Positions 30,872 to 39,529 of a stretch of DNA of 64,000 bases are shown piece by piece. Under the pieces are notes generated by a model, which saw nothing but the letters and a program-made list of their open reading frames with translations, ran no database searches and had not been told where the DNA came from. The DNA is taken from the NCBI RefSeq assembly GCF_001500125.1, contig NZ_LQIV01000023.1, positions 124,001-188,000 on the forward strand, given 5' to 3'. Numbering within the stretch: position 1 is the stretch's first letter; each line of letters opens with the position of its first letter. The DNA is from Mycobacterium sp. IS-1742 (GTDB lineage Bacteria > Actinomycetota > Actinomycetes > Mycobacteriales > Mycobacteriaceae). The translations under genes were made by a program, and so were the position numbers.

Positions 30872-32414
30872 ACGTCTGGTGGCCTGGACGACGATCCTCC
30901 TGGCCATCGTGCTGATCGCAGGCACCGCCTTCCTGGTCCGAGCGACGATGTTCGGCCCGAAGACGATCACCGCGTATTTCCCCACCGCGACAGCCGTGTA
31001 CCCCGGTGACGAGATCCGGGTGTCGGGGGTCCAGGTGGGCAAGGTCGAGGAGATCGTGCCCGAGGGCACCCGGACGAAGATGATCCTCAAAGTCGACCGC
31101 GACGTGCCGATCCCCGCCGACGCCAAGGCGGTGATCGTCGCCCAGAACCTCGTGGCGGCACGTTATGTCCAGCTCGCACCCGCCTACCGGAACGAGGGGC
31201 CGAAGATGGCGGACGGCGCGGTGATCCCGTTGGAGCGCACCGCTGTTCCGGTCGAATGGGATGAGATCAAAGAACAGCTCATGCGGCTGTCGAGCGAACT
31301 GGGGCCCCGCAACGGCGTGTCCGACACGTCGGTCTCGCGGTTCATCGACAGCGCCGCCAGCGCGCTCGACGGCAACGGTCAGAAGCTGCGCGACACGCTG
31401 GCCCAGCTCTCGGGGGTCGGCCGGATCCTGGCCGAAGGCAGCGGCAACATCGTCGAGATCATCAAGAACCTGCAGACGTTCGTGACGGCACTGCGCGACA
31501 GCAGCACCGAGATCGTCGCGTTCGAGAACCGGCTCGCGACACTGACCAGCGTCGTCGACGACAACCGATCGGATCTCGATGCGGCACTGACGGATCTGTC
31601 GGTGGCGATCGGCGAGGTGCAGCGTTTCGTGGCGGGCAGCCGCAACCAGACCGCCGAACAGATCCAGCGGCTCGGCAACGTCACCCAGAACCTCGTCGAC
31701 AACCGAAGCAACCTCGAGAACGTGTTGCACGTGGCCCCGAACGCCTTCGCCAACGGCTACAACATCTACAACCCGACCACGGGAAGCGCCCTGGGCGCCT
31801 TCGTGATCAACAACTTCTCGAGTCCGGTCCAGCTGATCTGCTCGGCGATCGGGGCCATCGAGAACACGACGGCACCGGAGACGGCCCGACTGTGCGCGGA
31901 CTATCTGGGGCCGGCGCTGCGGCTGCTCACCGTGAACTACATCCCGCTGCCCATCAACGCCTTCCTGATGCCGTCGGCGAGCCCGGAGGACATCGAGTAC
32001 TCCGAGCCGGACCTGATGCCCACTGACGGCCGGGGCCCGGTGGAGCCTGCCGAACCCCGGCCTGCCACATCGGCATACACGGGATTCGAGAACAATCCAT
32101 ACCCGGCTCCGGGCAACCCGCCGCCGCCGTACACCGGCCGGGTGCCGGGCGAGCCGGCACCCGGTGCCCAGCAGTTGCTTCCGGGAGGACGGTACGTTCC
32201 GCCGAACGTGCCGACGACCGCCGACCAGCTGCTCTTGCCGCCCGCGAGCGTGCCGGGGCTGCCACCGCCGGAGGCGCCCGGCACACCGCTGGCACCGCAC
32301 GGGCCCCCCGCGGCTCCGCTGCCGCCGGGTGCTGCGCCACCGCCCGGTGCAGCACCGCCGCCAGGTCCTCCGCTTCCCGCCGAAGCGCCGCTACCGCCCG
32401 GAGGCACACCATGA
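30855..32414 (+). CDS. Mce family protein D with Pro-rich tail
   Basis: A 519-residue Mce protein. The start is ATG 30855, preceded by AGGAG (30841-30845); ATG 30858 is an alternative. N-terminal membrane helix (TTILLAIVLIAGTAFLV), MCE domain (YFPTATAVYPGDEIRVSGVQVG) and a helical region are followed by about 120 residues very rich in Pro, Ala and Gly (for example PPPGAAPPPGPPLP). MceD proteins often carry such tails; they could cross the cell wall or contact the outer (myco)membrane. It overlaps mceE by 4 bases. Confidence 0.92.
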   Translation: MMAPRKRLVAWTTILLAIVLIAGTAFLVRATMFGPKTITAYFPTATAVYPGDEIRVSGVQVGKVEEIVPEGTRTKMILKVDRDVPIPADAKAVIVAQNLVAARYVQLAPAYRNEGPKMADGAVIPLERTAVPVEWDEIKEQLMRLSSELGPRNGVSDTSVSRFIDSAASALDGNGQKLRDTLAQLSGVGRILAEGSGNIVEIIKNLQTFVTALRDSSTEIVAFENRLATLTSVVDDNRSDLDAALTDLSVAIGEVQRFVAGSRNQTAEQIQRLGNVTQNLVDNRSNLENVLHVAPNAFANGYNIYNPTTGSALGAFVINNFSSPVQLICSAIGAIENTTAPETARLCADYLGPALRLLTVNYIPLPINAFLMPSASPEDIEYSEPDLMPTDGRGPVEPAEPRPATSAYTGFENNPYPAPGNPPPPYTGRVPGEPAPGAQQLLPGGRYVPPNVPTTADQLLLPPASVPGLPPPEAPGTPLAPHGPPAAPLPPGAAPPPGAAPPPGPPLPAEAPLPPGGTP

Positions 32415-33799
32415 TTCACCGGAAGTGGTTGAGGGGAGTCCTCGTCACCGGATGCGCCGTCGCGATGACGACGACCGCATGTTCCTTCCAGGGCGTCAAC
32501 TCGCTGCCGCTGCCGGGCACCGTCGGGCGGGGGGCGGAGGCGAAGACCTACCGTGTGCAGATCGCCAATGTCGGCACGCTGGAATCGAATGCGCCGGTGT
32601 TCATCGACGACGTCGTGGTCGGCAGTGTCGGCAAGATGACCGTCAAGGACTGGCACGCCGAGGTGGAGGTGTCGCTGCAACCAGACGTCGTGGTGCCGGC
32701 CAACGCTGTCGCGACGGTCGGCCAGACCAGCCTGCTCGGGTCCATGCATCTCGCGCTGGGCGCACCGCTCGGACAGGAACCAAGCGGGAAACTCGAACCG
32801 GGTGCCACGATCCCGCTGAACAGGGCGTCGACCTACCCGTCGACCGAGCAGACGCTGTCCTCGCTGTCGGTGGTCGTCAACGGCGGAGGACTCGGCCAGA
32901 TCGGCGACATCATCCACAACTTCAACGTCGCGCTCAACGGCCGCGAGGGAGACGTGCGCGAACTGCTCGGGCGCCTGGACCGGTTCGTGGGCACGTTGGA
33001 TGCCCAGCGCGACAACATCATCACCTCGATCGAATCACTGAACCGGCTCGCGTCGACCTTCGCCGGTCAACGTGACGTGATCAACCGGGCGCTGCGTGAC
33101 ATCCCCCCGGCGCTCGATGTGCTGATCCGGGAACGGCCGCGGCTGACCACCGCGCTGTCGAAGCTCGGCGACTTCGGCGACACGGCCGCCGGGCTCATCA
33201 ACGACACGCAGGAAGACCTCGTGCGGAATCTGCGGAACCTGGAACCGGCGCTCAAGTCGCTCGCCGACGTCGGGCCGGAACTGGACAAGCTGCTCGGCTA
33301 TGCGACGATCTTCCCCTACACCCAGTCGTTCATCGACCGCGGTATCCGGGGTGACTACTACAACCTGTTCGCCACCATCGACCTGACGATCCCGCGGCTC
33401 AAGCGCACGCTGATGCTCGGCACCCGATGGGAGCAGGAGGGCGCGAAAATCGTTCCCGCGCCGGGTGATCCGTACTACTACAACTACACGCTGGAGCCCC
33501 TGAACCTCGGCGTCAACCCACCACCGCCGCCGCCGGAGGAGGTTCCGCTGGAGCAGGCCAACATGGGTGCGCCGATCGACGCGGCCGCTGCGCCGCTGCC
33601 GGAGCTACCGCCGATGCCGCCGGTGACCGAACCGTTGGTGCCGGTGTCCCCGCCGCGGCTGATGCCCGGTGCGCCGGTGCCCGCGCCACCGACGCCCGGC
33701 ACGTCGATCTTCGCCGGGCCGTACCCGGCGGGCGGAGGCACGCCCGCACCGCCGGACGCCCCGGCCGTCGTCCCGCCGGCTCCCGGAGGTGGAGGCTAA
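32411..33799 (+). CDS. Mce family lipoprotein E
   Basis: A 462-residue Mce protein of the lipoprotein (LprK-like) class: the N-terminus has a basic start, a hydrophobic stretch and a lipobox-like TTAC at Cys24, although Thr at -3 is not the favoured Leu. It has an MCE domain (YRVQIANVGTLESNAPVFIDDVVVG), a helical needle region and a Pro-rich C-terminal 90 residues. The ATGA overlap with mceD supports this start. It is probably anchored by lipid and serves as the capping subunit of the shuttle. Confidence 0.92.
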   Translation: MIHRKWLRGVLVTGCAVAMTTTACSFQGVNSLPLPGTVGRGAEAKTYRVQIANVGTLESNAPVFIDDVVVGSVGKMTVKDWHAEVEVSLQPDVVVPANAVATVGQTSLLGSMHLALGAPLGQEPSGKLEPGATIPLNRASTYPSTEQTLSSLSVVVNGGGLGQIGDIIHNFNVALNGREGDVRELLGRLDRFVGTLDAQRDNIITSIESLNRLASTFAGQRDVINRALRDIPPALDVLIRERPRLTTALSKLGDFGDTAAGLINDTQEDLVRNLRNLEPALKSLADVGPELDKLLGYATIFPYTQSFIDRGIRGDYYNLFATIDLTIPRLKRTLMLGTRWEQEGAKIVPAPGDPYYYNYTLEPLNLGVNPPPPPPEEVPLEQANMGAPIDAAAAPLPELPPMPPVTEPLVPVSPPRLMPGAPVPAPPTPGTSIFAGPYPAGGGTPAPPDAPAVVPPAPGGGG

Positions 33800-35500
33800 A
33801 TGCTCACACGGTTCGTCCGGAATCAGTTGATCATCTTCACGATCGCCTCGATCGTCGGCGTGGCGGTGATGGTGTTCACCTACATCCAACTCCCCACGCT
33901 GCTCGGCGTCGGACGGCTGAAGGTCACCCTGGAACTGCCGTCCAGCGGCGGCCTGTACCGCTTCAGCAACGTGACGTACCGCGGAGTGCAGGTCGGCGAG
34001 GTGTCGGCGGTGAACCTCACGGAGAACGGCGCGGAGGCCATCCTCAACCTCGAGACGTCGCCGAAGATCCCCGCCGATCTCGAGGCCGAGGTGCGCAGTG
34101 TGTCCGCGGTCGGGGAGCAGTACGTGGATCTGCGGCCCCGCACCGACTCCGGGCCGTACCTCACCGACGGCTCGGTCATCGCCATGGAGAACACGAGCCT
34201 TCCGCAGGCCGTCGGACCGATGCTCGACCAGGTCAACGAGCTCGTCGGGAGCATCCCGAAGGACCGGCTCAGCGCCCTGCTCGACGAGACCTACCAGGCC
34301 TTCGACGGCGCCGACTACGACTTCAGCTCGCTGCTCGACTCCGCATCGAAGATCACCGAAGACGCCAACACGGTGTCGCCCCAGATGCGTGCCCTGATCG
34401 ACGACAGTGGGCCGCTGCTGGATTCGCAGGTGCAGACCACCGGCGCGATCCGCACGTGGGCCCGCAGTCTGGCAGGGATCACCGAGCAGGTGGCCGAGAA
34501 CGACCCCGAGATCCGGACGCTGCTGCAGAACGGTCCGGGGTTCGCCCAGGAGGTCTCCGGGCTGCTGAATCAGGTCAAGCCGACGCTGCCGGTTCTGCTG
34601 GCGAACCTCACCACCCTCGAACAGGTGTTGGTCACCTACAACGCCTCCCTCGAACAACTCCTCGTTCTGCTCCCGCCGTTCGTGGCGTTCACGCAGTCGC
34701 TCGCGCCCGCCAACAACCCGACCGGTATTCCCAACGGCGACTTCACCATCACGGTCTCCGATCCGCCGCCGTGTACGGTCGGCTTCCTGCCGCCGTCCTC
34801 ATGGCGCAGCCCGGCGGACCTGAGCATCGTGGACACGCCGGAGGGCCTGTACTGCAAGCTGCCGCAGGACTCGCCGATCGCGGTGCGCGGCGCGCGCAAC
34901 TATCCGTGTATCGAGAAGCCGGGCAAGCGCGCGCCGACCGTGGAGATCTGTAAGAGCGACAAGCCCTTCGAGCCGCTGGCGCAGCGCCAGCACGTGACGG
35001 GCCCGTATCCGTTCGACCCGAACCTGGTGTCGCAGGGTGTGCCGCCGGACGACCGGACGACTCTGGACGAGAACATCTACGGGCCGTTGGAGGGCACCCC
35101 GTTGCCACCGGGAGCGCCGGGCGTGCCGCCGCCACCGCCCGGGCCGCCGTCGCCTTTGCAGGCGCCGCTGCAGGCGCCGGTCAATTCAGCGCCGGTGGCG
35201 CCGCCGCCACCGCCCGGCAACTCGATCAACGGTGTGCCGATCGCGCCTGCCGGACCGCCGCCCGGACCCGTGCCCGCCGGTACCGCGCCGGTTCCGATGG
35301 GTCAGGCACCGGGGGAGGCCCCGCCGCCCCCGGCGGCGGCACCGGCTGCGTTCGGCGGCAACGGATCCGGGCGTCCCTCTGTCGCCGTGGCCAAGTACAA
35401 CCCGCGCACCGGTCAGTACGTGGGTGCGGACGGTCAGACCTACCGGCAGTCGAATCTCGCGGCGCCGGCGAAGACGTGGCAGGACCTGCTCCCGAAGTGA
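33800..35500 (+). CDS. Mce family protein F with Pro-rich tail
   Basis: A 566-residue Mce protein, the last of the operon and starting directly after the mceE stop. N-terminal membrane helix (LIIFTIASIVGVAVMVFTYI), MCE domain (LKVTLELPSSGGLYRFSNVTYRG), helices, a Cys-containing segment (DPPPCTV...GLYCKL...YPCIEK...EICKSD, likely disulfides), and a long PPPPPG-rich tail ending with a distinctive block GQYVGADGQTYRQSNL. A hairpin follows the stop. The two Mce-associated membrane genes that usually come next are missing here and are found at 49112-50625. Confidence 0.93.
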   Translation: MLTRFVRNQLIIFTIASIVGVAVMVFTYIQLPTLLGVGRLKVTLELPSSGGLYRFSNVTYRGVQVGEVSAVNLTENGAEAILNLETSPKIPADLEAEVRSVSAVGEQYVDLRPRTDSGPYLTDGSVIAMENTSLPQAVGPMLDQVNELVGSIPKDRLSALLDETYQAFDGADYDFSSLLDSASKITEDANTVSPQMRALIDDSGPLLDSQVQTTGAIRTWARSLAGITEQVAENDPEIRTLLQNGPGFAQEVSGLLNQVKPTLPVLLANLTTLEQVLVTYNASLEQLLVLLPPFVAFTQSLAPANNPTGIPNGDFTITVSDPPPCTVGFLPPSSWRSPADLSIVDTPEGLYCKLPQDSPIAVRGARNYPCIEKPGKRAPTVEICKSDKPFEPLAQRQHVTGPYPFDPNLVSQGVPPDDRTTLDENIYGPLEGTPLPPGAPGVPPPPPGPPSPLQAPLQAPVNSAPVAPPPPPGNSINGVPIAPAGPPPGPVPAGTAPVPMGQAPGEAPPPPAAAPAAFGGNGSGRPSVAVAKYNPRTGQYVGADGQTYRQSNLAAPAKTWQDLLPK

Positions 35501-35538
35501 CCCGGGAGCGGGTACACCCGCGCGGCGGGCGTCGGGTC
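35499..35538. terminator. Stem-loop after mceF
   Basis: GACCCG (35499-35504) pairs with CGGGTC (35533-35538) around an inner hairpin, GCGGGT and ACCCGC at 35508-35521. It overlaps the mceF stop and lies 12 bases before the end of the convergent secreted-protein gene, so it may terminate both; there is no T-run. Confidence 0.5.
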
Positions 35539-35550
35539 CGGGTGAATCGA

Positions 35551-36078
35551 CTAGGCGATCTTGGTGGCCCGGAACGGCATCCGGATGTCCATGTTCGCGC
35601 TGCGACCGCAGGCGCCGCTCGGGCCGATGGTGAGGTCCTCGCCCGTCAGCAAGGACGTGTCGTCCACGGAGGCGAAACCGGTGTCCGGTTCGGTGGCGTT
35701 GATGCGGAAGGTCTGCAGCCCGTCCGCCTTGGTCCCGTCCGGGCAGGGCACCCATCCGACGACCACGCGCTTGACGTAGAAGATGCTGCCGTTGGTGGTG
35801 TAGATCGGGGCCTCCCAGCCCTGATCGCTCTTCACCGTGCCGGTGCAGTCCATCGGACTGCTGCACTGCGTGGAGATGGTCCAGACGGAGCGGACCGTGG
35901 GCACGTCGTAGTAGCTGTCGTTGCGCTTGGCCCACTCACCGTTGGACAGCGTCTCGTAGACGCCGTTGATACCCCAGGCGTTCGGATCCTCGGCCTGGGC
36001 CGGCGTTGCTGTGACGGCCGCGGCGGCCAGGACGGCCGCGGCGATTCCCACGCTTTTCTGGACGGCGGAGGCACGCAT
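35551..36078 (-). CDS. Secreted protein of unknown function
   Basis: A 175-residue exported protein. I start at ATG 36078: it gives a clean signal peptide (hydrophobic Ala/Val core and ATPAQAED, cut near residue 32), whereas the longer frame upstream overlaps the divergent gene. The mature part has several Cys (CSSPMDC, VPCP, GACG) and alternating aromatic and polar residues, suggesting a disulfide-stabilised beta fold. Its overall layout, ending in PF-x-A/L, resembles that of the secreted protein at 43340-43795. Its promoter region contains an island operator (36114-36128). No function can be named. Confidence 0.75.
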   Translation of the reverse strand: MRASAVQKSVGIAAAVLAAAAVTATPAQAEDPNAWGINGVYETLSNGEWAKRNDSYYDVPTVRSVWTISTQCSSPMDCTGTVKSDQGWEAPIYTTNGSIFYVKRVVVGWVPCPDGTKADGLQTFRINATEPDTGFASVDDTSLLTGEDLTIGPSGACGRSANMDIRMPFRATKIA

Positions 36079-36113
36079 CACCGCAGGGTACCAGATCAAT
36101 CCTCTCCAAAAGC

Positions 36114-36128
36114 GAGAATTACGTTTCC
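36114..36128. promoter_or_regulatory. Island operator between two secreted-protein genes
   Basis: GAGAAT-TAC-GTTTCC in the 70-base divergent region, 36 bases upstream of the minus-strand start and 21 bases before the plus-strand start. It fits GRRAAY-N3-RTTYYC fully, putting both secreted proteins under the same candidate regulator as the mce operon. Confidence 0.6.
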
Positions 36129-36148
36129 CGATGTGTAAAGGTGGACGC

Positions 36149-36547
36149 ATGCGTTGGACTGCCGTAGCTGTCGCAGCTCTGGTCGGTGCCGGGCTCTGGT
36201 CCGCGCCGGCCCCCGAAGCGGTCGCGCAGCCGAAGTTCTGCAACGACGCGTTCTGCACGCCGGGCATCAAGCCCGGCGTGGTGCTCGGCGCGCCGTGCGG
36301 TGAGACGAACTACTACGTCTTCGGCACCACGTCGTGGGGCAGGCTCGTGTTCTGCGGGTCGCCGCGCCGCTACGCGCCCAGGTACTTCCGGTCGCCGCCC
36401 ATGGTCGGCATCAAGGAGTTCAACGCCGGTTGCACCGGATACGAGAACAAGGTCGCCCAGGCGCCCGACGGGCTGTACCTGTTCTGCACCTCGAAGAACG
36501 GCCGGTCCTACTGGGACCGGGGCGGTAATCCGCCCCCCGGGCCCTGA
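36149..36547 (+). CDS. Small secreted Cys-rich protein
   Basis: A 132-residue exported protein. ATG 36149 follows AAAGGTGG (36137-36144) by four bases; ATG 36131 is in frame but has no ribosome site. The signal peptide (MRWTAVAVAALVGAGLW.., cut near VAQ) is followed by a mature chain with seven cysteines, many Gly/Tyr/Phe and a C-terminal PPPGP. It is divergent from another secreted protein and shares the operator between them. Unknown function; extracellular or envelope location is likely. Confidence 0.72.
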   Translation: MRWTAVAVAALVGAGLWSAPAPEAVAQPKFCNDAFCTPGIKPGVVLGAPCGETNYYVFGTTSWGRLVFCGSPRRYAPRYFRSPPMVGIKEFNAGCTGYENKVAQAPDGLYLFCTSKNGRSYWDRGGNPPPGP

Positions 36548-36566
36548 GCGGTCCCCACAAGAGAAC

Positions 36567-36604
36567 GCGCCGGGCCATCCACCACGAGGTGGGTGGCCCG
36601 GCGC
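36567..36604. terminator. Hairpin between convergent genes
   Basis: Arms 36567-36583 and 36588-36604 are complementary over 17 bp with one G-T pair and a 4-base loop (ACGA). It lies between the secreted-protein stop and the P450 stop; a bidirectional terminator. Confidence 0.8.
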
Positions 36605-36626
36605 ATTCGATGCCGGACGTCGAGCG

Positions 36627-37907
36627 TCAGCCCTCCGGGGTGAACTCGATGTGCAGTTCGGTCAGCCCGCGCAGGATGAAGGTGGGTTCGTAGCTGTAGC
36701 GCCGGTCGTCGATCGGGCCGTGCTTCTCCTCGTCGATGCGGATGTCCTTGAGCCGGTCCAAGATTCGCTCGATGGACACCCGGCCCTCGACGCGGGCCAG
36801 CGGCGCACCCGGGCACGAGTGGATGCCGCGGCTGAACGCGATGTGCTCGCGGACGTTCTTGCGGTCGAGTTCGAACTCGTGCGGATTGTCGAAGCGACGC
36901 GGGTCGCGGTTGGCCGCACCCGGGCTGACCATCACGGTGGTGCCTGCCGGGACCGCGGTGTCGCCGAGCGTGGTCGACTTGCGGGCCATGCGGAACACAC
37001 TCTTGACGGGGCTGTCCATCCGCAGGCACTCCTCGATGAAGTTCGGGATGCGACTGCGGTCGGCCCTGAGCTGTTCTTGGATGTCCGGCCGGTCGCCGAG
37101 GACCCGAAGCGCGGCCGAGAGGAGTTTGGCCGTCGTCTCCTGACCGGCGCCGAACAGGAACGTGGCGGTGCGCACCACGTCGACGACTTCGGGCGTCGAG
37201 CCGTCCGGGTACTTCGCCGTCGCGAGCCCGGTGAGCACGTCGTCCCGCGGGTTCGCCCGGCGGTCCTCGATGTAGCGGCTGAACTTCTCGTCGGCCCACT
37301 CCAACGGATTGGCGGCGATCGGCTCGTGGTCGAGGCCGCCGATGTTGGTGCCGGGCCGCTGCGCGCCGAACGCCTCGCGGAACTCCTCGTGGTCCTCCTC
37401 GGGGACGCCGAGCAGGTCGGCGACCACCAGCAGCGAGAAGGGCCGACCGTAGGCGGCCAGGAATTCACAGCGGCCGTCGGCGATGAACTCGTCGATGTGC
37501 TTGTCGGCGAGCCGCCACATGAAGTCCTCGTTCTCCTTGAGCCGTTTCGGCGTCAGGAGCCGGCTCAGCAGCGAGCGCGCGTCGGTGTGGTTCGGCGGAT
37601 CCATCGTGACCATGTGTTCGTACATGGGGATCTCGGTGCGGTGCTCCTCGAGCTGGGCGCAGATGTCGTCACCCTCGGGAACGAACGGCAGGGGCGTGAA
37701 CGGTCCGGCGACGGCCACGCAGGACGAGTAGTTCTCGGAGTCCTTGTAGACGGTGTTGGACTCCTCCCACCCGGTCACGGCAAGCACGCCGTTGTTGATG
37801 GGGCAACAGGTGGGGTTCTTGGTCCGCAGGTGGTCGAAGTACGGATGCGGATCGGGTACGAGCGACTGGTCCGTGAAGTAGTCGACCGAATCGAATTCTG
37901 TGGTCAT
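36627..37907 (-). CDS. Cytochrome P450
   Basis: A 426-residue P450 from ATG 37907 (GGAAGG 10 bases upstream; ATG 37916 is too close to that site). I-helix GAGQETT, EECLR (ExxR) and haem loop FSRGIHSCPG with its Cys are present. Two adjacent cysteines near residue 36 (TCCP) are unusual. No ferredoxin accompanies it. It is divergent from a TetR regulator gene, and a 22-bp near-perfect palindrome lies between them, so this P450 is probably a direct TetR target, separate from the island's main operator. Confidence 0.94.
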   Translation of the reverse strand: MTTEFDSVDYFTDQSLVPDPHPYFDHLRTKNPTCCPINNGVLAVTGWEESNTVYKDSENYSSCVAVAGPFTPLPFVPEGDDICAQLEEHRTEIPMYEHMVTMDPPNHTDARSLLSRLLTPKRLKENEDFMWRLADKHIDEFIADGRCEFLAAYGRPFSLLVVADLLGVPEEDHEEFREAFGAQRPGTNIGGLDHEPIAANPLEWADEKFSRYIEDRRANPRDDVLTGLATAKYPDGSTPEVVDVVRTATFLFGAGQETTAKLLSAALRVLGDRPDIQEQLRADRSRIPNFIEECLRMDSPVKSVFRMARKSTTLGDTAVPAGTTVMVSPGAANRDPRRFDNPHEFELDRKNVREHIAFSRGIHSCPGAPLARVEGRVSIERILDRLKDIRIDEEKHGPIDDRRYSYEPTFILRGLTELHIEFTPEG

Positions 37908-37989
37908 TGCTCGCATACCTTCCGAGATCGACGATCAGCTGTAGGTGGGGGATGGAGTGGGCCGTCCGGGGCAACCGGATTCGGCGAAT

Positions 37990-38011
37990 ATGCTGAGCAC
38001 CTGCTTAGCAT
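37990..38011. promoter_or_regulatory. TetR-type operator between P450 and TetR genes
   Basis: A 22-bp near-palindrome: ATGCTGAGCAC followed by CTGCTTAGCAT; only the sixth pair and the centre break symmetry. It lies 83 bases upstream of the P450 start and 115 bases before the TetR start. Its position and form suit binding by the adjacent regulator. Confidence 0.65.
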
Positions 38012-38125
38012 GGGGCTAACGTCGTGGTCAAGGTGACGGGACGGCCCGCCACTACGATCGGCGTGTCGACCGGGCCCAGTCCGGTCGGCACCGACGAACC
38101 CCACCGCACGAGGAGTCAGGACGTG

Positions 38126-38716
38126 ATGGCATCGCCACGACGGATCGGCGCGCCGGACGCCAAGAACCGAGGGGTCCTGCTCGACGCCGCCGAGCATCTG
38201 ATGCTCGAGGAGGGCTACGCGGCGGTGACCTCCCGGCGCGTCGCCGACCGCGCGGGCCTCAAGCCGCAGCTGGTGCACTACTACTTCCGCACGATGGACG
38301 AGCTGTACCTGGCGGTGTTCCGCCGGCGGGCCGAACAGGGGCTGGCCGCCCAGGCGCTGGCGCTGAAGTCCCCGCAGCCGCTGTGGGCGCTGTGGCGGTT
38401 CAGCAGCGACCCGCGCATCACCACGTTCACCGTCGAGTTCATGGCACTGGCCGCCCACCGAAGGGAACTGCGCGAGGAGTTCGCGCGGTTCGGCGAGCGC
38501 TTCCGCGAAGAGGAGCGCCGGATGATCGCCGAGACGCTGCAGCGGTACGGGGTGGACACCTCCGAGGTGCCGCCGGTGGTCTGGGCGATGTTCGCCACGA
38601 GCCTGTCCAGGGTGATGGTGATGGAACAGGCGCTGGGAATGTCGTCCGGGCACGCCGAGACCCTGGCGTTCGTCGAGAATTGGCTTCGAGAGCTCGAAGG
38701 GGAGGCCGAGTCCTGA
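38126..38716 (+). CDS. TetR-family transcriptional regulator
   Basis: A 196-residue TetR-type repressor. The N-terminal helix-turn-helix (about residues 15-60: AVTSRRVADRAGLKPQLVHYYF) is clear; the C-terminal ligand domain is all-helical. AGGAG (38111-38115) serves ATG 38126 or GTG 38123. It is divergent from a P450 and most likely controls that gene and itself through the palindrome at 37990-38011. I do not think it is the regulator of the GAGAAT operators, since no such site lies beside it, but this cannot be excluded. Confidence 0.9.
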   Translation: MASPRRIGAPDAKNRGVLLDAAEHLMLEEGYAAVTSRRVADRAGLKPQLVHYYFRTMDELYLAVFRRRAEQGLAAQALALKSPQPLWALWRFSSDPRITTFTVEFMALAAHRRELREEFARFGERFREEERRMIAETLQRYGVDTSEVPPVVWAMFATSLSRVMVMEQALGMSSGHAETLAFVENWLRELEGEAES

Positions 38717-38736
38717 CGGGGTCACGGTCGGTCGCG

Positions 38737-39174
38737 TCACCAGTGCCGTAGCGAACAGAGCGCGCCCTTGGGGCCTTCGTTGGTGGCGACCACCGCGCCG
38801 TCGACCTCGAGCGTGCACGAGAACATCGGTTCGACCGGATCCAGTTCGCTGGTCGCGGTCACCATCGCCCAGTGGTACGGATCGGCCAGCCACACCTCGC
38901 GGATCCACGGTTGGCCGGGTCCGATGTCCACCTCCGCCTTCGGCGAGAACACGTACGGATTGTGGCTGTACTCGGCGAAGTTCGTCGGATCGTTCTCGCG
39001 CCAGTACACCTTCGAGAAGTGTGGCTGTTGCGACGTCACGGTGTATTTCACGTGGTGCAACGGTGGCGGCGGTGCCGGAGGCGGCGGCTGGGCGGCCCCG
39101 GGCGCGGCGGTCAGCAGAGCGGCGGTGAGAAGTATCGCCGAGGTTCGCAGCTTCGCCCAGCCCGCCGGAAACAT
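38737..39174 (-). CDS. Secreted or anchored conserved protein
   Basis: A 145-residue protein with an N-terminal signal or anchor (LRTSAILLTAALLTAAPGAAQ), a run of prolines (PPPPAPPPP) and a beta-rich domain with W/Y residues (VKYTVTS, KVYWREN, IREVWLADPYHWAMVTATS) and two Cys. The layout resembles the extracellular domain of MmpS-type proteins, but I am not sure. The start could be ATG 39177 or 39174. It converges on the TetR gene (20-base gap) and is not clearly cotranscribed with the oxidase-like operon upstream. Confidence 0.65.
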   Translation of the reverse strand: MFPAGWAKLRTSAILLTAALLTAAPGAAQPPPPAPPPPLHHVKYTVTSQQPHFSKVYWRENDPTNFAEYSHNPYVFSPKAEVDIGPGQPWIREVWLADPYHWAMVTATSELDPVEPMFSCTLEVDGAVVATNEGPKGALCSLRHW

Positions 39175-39229
39175 CATTTCCGAATTTTAGAACAGGGTTA
39201 CCGGCGTGGGAAGCGAATGCCGATTCCGG

Positions 39230-39526
39230 TCAGAGCCAATAGATCACCAGCACCGCCACCCAGAGCAGGGCCAGCCACGCGTCGGTGGCCAGCCGCAGCC
39301 AGCGTGGTGCCGTGCCCACCTCCATGAAGTTGCGGATGATCATCCGTCCCTTGACGAAACCGAGGATCACGACGGCCACGGTGACCGGCGCGCTCGCGGT
39401 CGCGCGGCCCTCCGAATGCCCGGGCGCCAGCCACCACGACACGATCGTGATGGCCGAAAGCGCCAGCCAGACGTAGGTGGTGGTGCGCATCGAGCGGTTC
39501 GACGTCTCGGCGGTCACGGCGGTCAT
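39230..39526 (-). CDS. Cytochrome c oxidase subunit IV-like membrane protein
   Basis: A 98-residue protein with three hydrophobic helices (TYVWLALSAITIVSWWLAPG, APVTVAVVILGFVKGRM, DAWLALLWVAVLVIYWL). This matches the small prokaryotic subunit IV/NorF-like family. It is last in a four-gene minus-strand operon and follows the subunit III-like gene by 3 bases. No subunit I or II is present in the window, so it does not belong to a complete oxidase here. Confidence 0.75.
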   Translation of the reverse strand: MTAVTAETSNRSMRTTTYVWLALSAITIVSWWLAPGHSEGRATASAPVTVAVVILGFVKGRMIIRNFMEVGTAPRWLRLATDAWLALLWVAVLVIYWL

Positions 39527-39529
39527 CTG

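Noticed and set aside
37990..38716. The TetR gene as master regulator of the GAGAAT operators
   Set aside because: The sequence next to it is a different palindrome, and no GAGAAT site lies in its own promoter, so autoregulation through that motif is not supported.
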